64,000 nt of DNA from Nodosilinea sp. FACHB-131 (lineage in GTDB: Bacteria > Cyanobacteriota > Cyanobacteriia > Phormidesmidales > Phormidesmidaceae): assembly GCF_014695395.1 (NCBI RefSeq), contig NZ_JACJOF010000038.1:62001-126000 (forward strand), read 5' to 3'. Of this stretch, positions 58,778 through 64,000 are shown in pieces. Within the stretch, counting starts at the first letter, position 1. The number at the start of each line of letters is the position of its first letter. The position numbers and the translations under genes are program-made. Under the pieces are notes generated by a model, which saw only the letters and a list, made by a program, of their open reading frames with translations, did not search any database and was not told where the DNA came from.

Positions 58778-61772
58778 CCGGCTTCGGCGAGGGTTAGAAT
58801 CGCTGCTGACATTGTCTGCTGCCGGCCTGTTGGTTGTGAGTTTGAGCGAGCTGGGCCTGCTCATGCCTCTGGTGCAGGCCGAGTATGGGCTGCGCTTCCG
58901 GCTGCGCGGACAGCGGCCCTGGGCCGACCAGGTGGTGTTGATTGCTATCGACGAGCCCAGCTTGGACGCGTTGGGGGCGTTTCCCTGGCCGCGTCGCCGC
59001 TACGCTGAGCTGATGCAGGGTCTGCAAACTGGCCGCCCCCAGGTGGTAGTGTTCGATCTGCTGTTCAGCGACCCCAGCTCCGACGATGCGATGTTTGCCG
59101 AGGCGATCGCCGCTCATTCTGCCGTCGTTCTAGCCTCCGCCTGGGATCGCGACGGTCAATTCCTAGGGCCAACCTCGCCATTGGCTAAGGCAGCACTGGC
59201 TACTGGCCATATTTCGCAGCGCCGCCAGGGCGGCTACATCCACAGTGTTGAGCCGATGGTGGGCCGCCAGCCCGCCCTAGCCATTGCCACCTCGGAAGTC
59301 CTTAGCTTGACCCAGCAGGCCGTCTCCCTACCTCCACTAGATCGCCCCCTCTGGGTTGACTGGCCCGGTTCGATCAGGGGGTTGCCTACCTACTCTTTTG
59401 TGGATGTGCTGGAGGGTCGGGTGCCGTTCCAAACGTTTGAGGGCAAGGTGGTGCTGATTGGGGCCACGGCCCTAGGACTCGACGACTGGGTGACCCCCTT
59501 TAATGTTGACCCACCTGCTAGTGGCGTATACCTGCATGGGGCTCTGCTCGATAACCTGCTGCTCCAGCGCTGGCTAAGACCGATGGCTGGTAGCTGGGCT
59601 GGGGCGATCGCCCTGGCCCTGGCCCTAAGCCTGGGGCTACAGCGGCGGCACGGGGCATTTTGGCAGCAGGGGGCGCTGGTGGGCGGCTTGGTCGCAGGCT
59701 GGTGGGGAACGGCCCTGGTGCTAATGGGAGCTAACCTATGGCTGCCGGTGGTCGGTCCGGGACTGCTACTGAGTACTGTGGGCAGTTTAACCCTGGGTCA
59801 GCAGTGGTTGCGACAAACCCGCTGGCTGCGACAGATGACGACGGCATTACAGCATCGCCACTCGCCCGAGGTGCTGCTGCCCGAGTCCTCACCTCCAGCC
59901 GCTGATCAGACTGGCTCAGGGCCCCAGGGCGATCGCGCCTCGGATTTGACTCAGCTGGTCGAGCTGACTCAGCAGCTGGGGCGATCGCAGGCGATTCAGG
60001 CGGCTATTGCCCGCAGCCTGCCCCTCGGACTGGTAGCAGCGGCGGCGGATGGCACCGTGTGGTTTGCCAACCCCTTGGCCACCGAATGGTTGGGTCTGAC
60101 GGCGGGCGATCGCCTAGCCTCTACCCTGCCGCCCGACTGGTTTGAGGGCGAAGCCTGGGAGCAGCTGTGGGAGCGGGTCTGTCGCGGTCAAGCCGTAACG
60201 CACCAGCAGCGCCAGCGGGGCGCTCGCTGGTACGAGCTGCGGCTAGAATCCCTGATTGCTAATACCAATTTCCCCGCCGAATGGCCACAGGGGGCCATTG
60301 TGCTATTCGAAGACATCACCTACCGCCAGCAGATGGAAGCCGAACTGCGGCGGCTCAACGACAGCCTGGAAAATCAGGTGCAGGTGCGCACCCGGCAGCT
60401 AGAGCAGCTCAATCGATCGCTCCAGGAGCAGATTGCTGAGCGCCAGCTGGCCCAACATCAGCTGGCCTATGAGGCGCTGCACGATCCGCTCACCGGGCTA
60501 CCCAACCGCCGTCAGTTTTTGAGCCACCTGGGGGAGCAGTTTAGCCTACCCGAGCTAGGGCTGTACGCGGTGCTGTTTCTTGACTGCGATCGCTTCAAAC
60601 TGATCAACGACTCCTTTGGCCACTGGGTGGGAGATGAGCTGCTCAAGCGGGTAGCCACCATCGTGCAAGAGTGCGTGCGCCCCACCGACGTCGTCGCCCG
60701 GTTTGGCGGCGACGAGTTCACCATTCTGCTGACGACCCTCGATCAGATGGGAGATGCGATCGCCGTGGCCCAGCGCATTCGCCAGCGGTTCACCGAAGCC
60801 CTGCACATCCAGGAGCACCAGCTATTTACCAACACCAGCATCGGCATTGTCATTGGCGGCCCCGACTACCAGCATCCCGACGAGCTGCTGCGCGATGCCG
60901 ACACCGCCATGTACCAGGCCAAAATCAACAACCAGGGCTACGCCCTATTTGAGCCGGGCATGCACCTCAACGTGCGCCGCTCGCTCCAGATCGAAACCGC
61001 CCTCAGACTGGCCCTAGAGCGGCAAGAATTTCAGCTCCACTACCAGCCAATTGTGAATCTCGATACCCAACAGCTGATGGGGTGTGAAGCCCTGCTGCGC
61101 TGGCTGCACCCCGACCGGGGGCTGCTGTTTCCCGACGACTTTATTGCCATTGCCGAAAACACGGGCATGATGGCGGCAATTGGCGCCTGGGTGCTGAGGG
61201 AAGCCTGCACCCAAATGCAGCGCTGGCGACGGCGCAGTCTGATCAACGCCGATGCTGTGGTCAGCGTCAATCTGTCAGCGCTTCAGTTTGCGCAGCCCAA
61301 TTTTTTGGCCCAGGTTGACAGCGTCCTTGCCGATAGCGGCTTGCCTGCGGCGAATCTAAAGCTCGAAATCACCGAAACGGTCGTGATTCAGAACCCTGAG
61401 CAGGTGGTGCCGATTATTCAAACCCTGCGCGATCGCGGCATTCGCCTCAGCATTGACGACTTTGGCACCGGCTACTCCTCCCTGGGCTACCTGCAACAGC
61501 TGCCCGTAGATATTCTCAAAATCGATCGCAGCTTCATCGCCAACATTCACCACAGCCCGCAGCAGTATGGCATCGTCGAAACCATTATTCACCTCGCGAC
61601 CCACCTCAACATTCAAGTCATTGCCGAAGGGATTGAGCAGTTCCCCCAGCTGGAGTCGCTCACTAAGTTAGGCTGCGAATTTGGTCAGGGGTTCTTCTTT
61701 GCCCGTCCGCTGAGCGTCAGCCAGTTTAGCCAATATTTGCGCAACCGAGGTAACGGGGAAGGCGGTTGGTAA
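58758..61772 (+). CDS. CHASE2-PAS-GGDEF-EAL c-di-GMP sensor enzyme
   Basis: 1004 residues from ATG 58758 (AGGAAG upstream). The CHASE2 domain is at about 40-280 (VVLIAIDEPSLDALGAFPWP; GKVVLIGATALGLDDWVTPF), with membrane helices about 285-365. A PAS-like segment at about 410-530 (LPLGLVAAAADGTVWFANPL) and a coiled coil precede GGDEF (ARFGGDEFTILL, intact) and EAL (CEALLRWLHP, intact; DDFGTGYSS). Both catalytic sites look complete, so output direction cannot be told. Overlaps the FecR gene. Confidence 0.92.
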   Translation: MRSIFSSRLRRGLESLLTLSAAGLLVVSLSELGLLMPLVQAEYGLRFRLRGQRPWADQVVLIAIDEPSLDALGAFPWPRRRYAELMQGLQTGRPQVVVFDLLFSDPSSDDAMFAEAIAAHSAVVLASAWDRDGQFLGPTSPLAKAALATGHISQRRQGGYIHSVEPMVGRQPALAIATSEVLSLTQQAVSLPPLDRPLWVDWPGSIRGLPTYSFVDVLEGRVPFQTFEGKVVLIGATALGLDDWVTPFNVDPPASGVYLHGALLDNLLLQRWLRPMAGSWAGAIALALALSLGLQRRHGAFWQQGALVGGLVAGWWGTALVLMGANLWLPVVGPGLLLSTVGSLTLGQQWLRQTRWLRQMTTALQHRHSPEVLLPESSPPAADQTGSGPQGDRASDLTQLVELTQQLGRSQAIQAAIARSLPLGLVAAAADGTVWFANPLATEWLGLTAGDRLASTLPPDWFEGEAWEQLWERVCRGQAVTHQQRQRGARWYELRLESLIANTNFPAEWPQGAIVLFEDITYRQQMEAELRRLNDSLENQVQVRTRQLEQLNRSLQEQIAERQLAQHQLAYEALHDPLTGLPNRRQFLSHLGEQFSLPELGLYAVLFLDCDRFKLINDSFGHWVGDELLKRVATIVQECVRPTDVVARFGGDEFTILLTTLDQMGDAIAVAQRIRQRFTEALHIQEHQLFTNTSIGIVIGGPDYQHPDELLRDADTAMYQAKINNQGYALFEPGMHLNVRRSLQIETALRLALERQEFQLHYQPIVNLDTQQLMGCEALLRWLHPDRGLLFPDDFIAIAENTGMMAAIGAWVLREACTQMQRWRRRSLINADAVVSVNLSALQFAQPNFLAQVDSVLADSGLPAANLKLEITETVVIQNPEQVVPIIQTLRDRGIRLSIDDFGTGYSSLGYLQQLPVDILKIDRSFIANIHHSPQQYGIVETIIHLATHLNIQVIAEGIEQFPQLESLTKLGCEFGQGFFFARPLSVSQFSQYLRNRGNGEGGW

Positions 61773-61911
61773 GCTCATACCAAAGAGGGCAGCAAGGCCG
61801 GCCTAAGCTCGGATTTGCTGCCCTGGAGGTTGTTCTTGATGGCAGGGCACATCGTGCCTCACCTTCTGCGTCGGGGTAATCCATCATGGTGATCGATGGC
61901 GATAGTACCGA

Positions 61912-62199
61912 CTATTCGTAGTAGCGCTTGTCGAGCCAGTGCCGCACATCTTGCTCAGAGTAAAACGAGCGAGTGCGGTTGGTGATGGGGTCGTGGGCGA
62001 ACCAGACTTGGTGACCATTGCGGGTGCTCTGCCAAACGCGCAGCTCTTGGGTGCCGGTGAAGAAATTGAGCAGGCGATCGCCCAGAGTACTGAGAGCTTG
62101 GCCCACACCTAGGGGCTGCTGAGCAGGCTGTACCAGGGTTTCAAGGCGCTGCCGCTGCCGGTTGAGCTCAGAATTAGAGTTACGAGTAGTAGTGTTCAT
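61912..62199 (-). CDS. Small conserved cyanobacterial hypothetical
   Basis: 95 residues: LSTLGDRLLNFFTGTQELRV, WQSTRNGHQVWFAHDPITNR, then SFYSEQDVRHWLDKRYYE. The aromatic pattern and clean start suggest a real gene. I do not recognise the family. Divergent from the LysR gene. Confidence 0.7.
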   Translation of the reverse strand: MNTTTRNSNSELNRQRQRLETLVQPAQQPLGVGQALSTLGDRLLNFFTGTQELRVWQSTRNGHQVWFAHDPITNRTRSFYSEQDVRHWLDKRYYE

Positions 62200-62512
62200 G
62201 GTATTTCTCGGCTAATGGAATTGCAGCGGGCAGGGCGGTGGCACGCCCAACCGAAAGCCTCTGTCAGCCCTGGAGGGGCTGAGCACAGATGCAAAGGGTC
62301 AGAATGCAAAGGCTGAGGTCAACGGTTAGGGTTCCACTGTTGGAAGTGGGGCCAGTTGCCCCAAGCCCTACCGCTGCTGATGTATCCAATCTATCTGAGG
62401 CGTCAGTTTGTAACAAAGCATGACGTGAATAGGTGCTATGCAAAAAATCGATAGGCCAGCTCAAGCCTCTGCCCTTAGCCTTGAAATAGGCGTTTAGGTG
62501 CCTGGAGCCGCC

Positions 62513-63418
62513 ATGAACCTCAACAAAATCAAGCTTTCGCAACTGCGGGCACTGGTGACGATCGCCGAGTGCGGCAACTTCAGTGAAGCAGCCCTCAAGC
62601 TCGATGTCACCCAGTCCACCATCAGCCACGCCATCGCCACCTTAGAAGATGAGCTAGGCGTTACCCTCCTGAAGCGGGGTCGCCACGGGGCGCGGCTGAC
62701 AAGCGTAGGCGATCGCATTACCGCCCACGCCCGCAACGTGCTGGGCCTGCTCGACACCATTGGCAGTGAGGCTAACCAGGCGCGGGGTGTACAGGGGGGC
62801 AATTTGCGTATTGCCTCTTTTCGCAGTGTGGCGACCCACGTGCTGCCTGGGGCGATCGCCCGTCTGCACCGTCGCTACCCCACCATCGCCATCAGCGTCC
62901 ACGAAATGGATGAAGTGCACCAGTTGAAGCAGGCGCTGTTCAAAGGCGAAGTTGACCTCTGCGTTGCCGAAACCATCGCCGACGACGATGTGGAAACCCT
63001 GCACATCTTTGACGACGACTACGTGGCCCTGCTGCCCCCCGGCTATCGACCCAAAACCGGCCAGCTCACCGTCGATGACATGCGCCAAATGCCCATTATT
63101 GGCTCTAGCCACAGCAGCTGTGGCCTACGCATTCGCACCGTGCTAGGTGCCCAAGAGCATCCTTTAGAGATTGCCTACTGCATTCGCCATGACTCGTCGA
63201 TGGTGGCCATGGTGCAGCAGGGCTTGGGCATTGCCATTCTGCCGCGCCTCGCCGCCGAGCCAGTGCCTCCTGACGTGCAGATTGTCTCTATGCCCTTCCC
63301 AATTTCTCGGCCGATTGGGGCCACCATCTTGAAAGACGCCTTGCACACCCCCGCGCTCTACGCCTTTCTAGACGCCCTGCGAGAAGTAGGCGAATTTAGC
63401 CGCATCAAAGCCGTCTAG
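62513..63418 (+). CDS. LysR-family transcriptional regulator
   Basis: 301 residues from ATG 62513 (GGAG six bases upstream; GTG 62498 is an alternative). The N-terminal winged HTH (LSQLRALVTIAECGNFSEAA, LDVTQSTISHAIATLEDELG) is followed by a LysR substrate-binding domain (GNLRIASFRSVATHVLPGAI, VQQGLGIAILPRLAAEPVPP). Effector and targets unknown; LysR genes usually control a divergent neighbour, here the 95-residue protein gene (62200-62512 between them holds nothing else recognised). Confidence 0.92.
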   Translation: MNLNKIKLSQLRALVTIAECGNFSEAALKLDVTQSTISHAIATLEDELGVTLLKRGRHGARLTSVGDRITAHARNVLGLLDTIGSEANQARGVQGGNLRIASFRSVATHVLPGAIARLHRRYPTIAISVHEMDEVHQLKQALFKGEVDLCVAETIADDDVETLHIFDDDYVALLPPGYRPKTGQLTVDDMRQMPIIGSSHSSCGLRIRTVLGAQEHPLEIAYCIRHDSSMVAMVQQGLGIAILPRLAAEPVPPDVQIVSMPFPISRPIGATILKDALHTPALYAFLDALREVGEFSRIKAV

Positions 63419-63439
63419 AGTTACGAATCGGCCATTGGG

Positions 63440-64000
63440 TTATTGCTCTCTGCTGCCCACCGGGTTGACCTCAGGGGTCGACTTCGGCTCATCGACAGGC
63501 AGCTCGTTGTTGCGGCGCGCGGCGCGATCGCTTAAATAAGTCAGCCAGGATGGTGCCCAAAGCGAGTGGCTGTCTCGGCCAAAGGCTCGCGCTTCGCCAC
63601 CTGCAATGGGCCCCGGCAGCAGCCTGCTTCCCCAGGTTAACAAACTAGTCATGAGCCCCGGAAACAGGCCATAGAGTCGGGCCATGAGCAGAATGGGCAG
63701 CGGCACCACCACCTCGGCCGCTCCCCGACGCATGCCAGCGATGGCGGTCCGGGCTACCTTTTCTGGGCTGGCGGAGATGATCGGCAGCGACTCGCTAATG
63801 CTGAACCACGTGTACTCTTTGCGGCGCTGTCCTTTAAACAGGGCGTGATCGTTAACGCCTGTGTAAATCAAACCGGGACAGACCGTGGTGACGGCAATGC
63901 CGGCCTGGGCCAGCTCAATGTGCAATCCGGCTGATAACCCCGTTAGGGCAAACTTGCTGGCGCAGTAGGCCACCATGTGGGGCGACGCCACCTTGCCTCC
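63440..64000 (-). CDS. SDR-family dehydrogenase, 3' part (cut by window edge)
   Basis: The last 187 residues of a short-chain dehydrogenase. The catalytic YxxxK is in HMVAYCASKFALTGLSAGLH, followed by IAVTTVCPGLIYTGVNDHAL. The Rossmann N-terminus with GxxxGxG and the start lie beyond 64000. The Pro/Arg-rich C-terminal tail is longer than in typical SDRs. Substrate unknown. Confidence 0.85.
   Translation of the reverse strand, partial: GGKVASPHMVAYCASKFALTGLSAGLHIELAQAGIAVTTVCPGLIYTGVNDHALFKGQRRKEYTWFSISESLPIISASPEKVARTAIAGMRRGAAEVVVPLPILLMARLYGLFPGLMTSLLTWGSRLLPGPIAGGEARAFGRDSHSLWAPSWLTYLSDRAARRNNELPVDEPKSTPEVNPVGSREQ

Overview
The window comes from a cyanobacterial chromosome. The HIP1 octamer GCGATCGC is frequent, and the gene content is typical of filamentous or Leptolyngbya-like cyanobacteria: a HetP-family protein, an NhaS3-like antiporter, a type III glutamine synthetase with an NtcA-type site, the 2-oxoglutarate decarboxylase/succinic-semialdehyde dehydrogenase pair, CHASE2-GGDEF-EAL proteins and small YkvA-type proteins. 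No species name can be supported from this sequence alone.

Left core (1-10.1 kb): exopolysaccharide genes (nucleotide-sugar epimerase, CapD/WbpM-like dehydratase, Wza-like export protein). Next comes a group that recalls a hetC-hetP neighbourhood without its ABC exporter: a cyclic-nucleotide-binding-domain protein, a PpiC/SurA-like foldase, a YdcF/SanA-like protein and a HetP homologue. An OmpR-type response regulator with a second, degenerate receiver domain follows.

Genomic island (10,421-38,707, about 28 kb): it is bounded by a 54-bp direct repeat that is the 3' part of an intact tRNA-Thr(UGU) at its right end. Next to that tRNA lies a tyrosine integrase gene broken by an in-frame stop. 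A fragment of a closely related integrase sits outside the left repeat, so elements have entered this tRNA at least twice. The cargo is a large DNA phosphorothioation (Dnd) defence locus. The core consists of dndB, dndC, dndD and dndE, with dndA present only as a decayed remnant. Around it are a PLD-helicase restriction candidate, a 57-residue protein, a second SMC-type ATPase, Dnd-associated protein 4, a DUF262/DUF1524 (SspE/GmrSD-like) protein, an HARE-HTH/Mrr nuclease with a small HARE partner, MNT/HEPN toxin-antitoxin genes inside the dndD-dndE operon, a second DndC-like PP-loop protein, a Dnd-associated methyltransferase with duplicated flanking domains, a nuclease/STAND-type NTPase, and an M15-peptidase-like protein. 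A three-repeat CRISPR remnant without cas genes lies at the left end. Several XRE regulators are present, one with a 27-bp perfect palindrome between it and the dndD operon.

How the island genes could work together: DndC and DndD with DndE would insert sulphur into the DNA backbone, drawing sulphur from a desulfurase encoded elsewhere (dndA is broken here). DndB and the XRE proteins would regulate. The helicase, DUF262/HNH, Mrr and STAND-nuclease proteins are candidate restriction or abortive effectors. No DptF, DptG or DptH was seen, so restriction here would not use the classical Dpt module.

Right core (38.8-64 kb): cation/proton antiporter, nitrilase-family amidase, the 2-OG decarboxylase/SSADH pair that closes the cyanobacterial TCA cycle, two large c-di-GMP proteins (one coupled to a FecR-domain gene), RlpA, a Rieske oxygenase, FtsH, type III glutamine synthetase, a GATase-like protein, a LysR regulator and a partial SDR dehydrogenase cut by the window edge.
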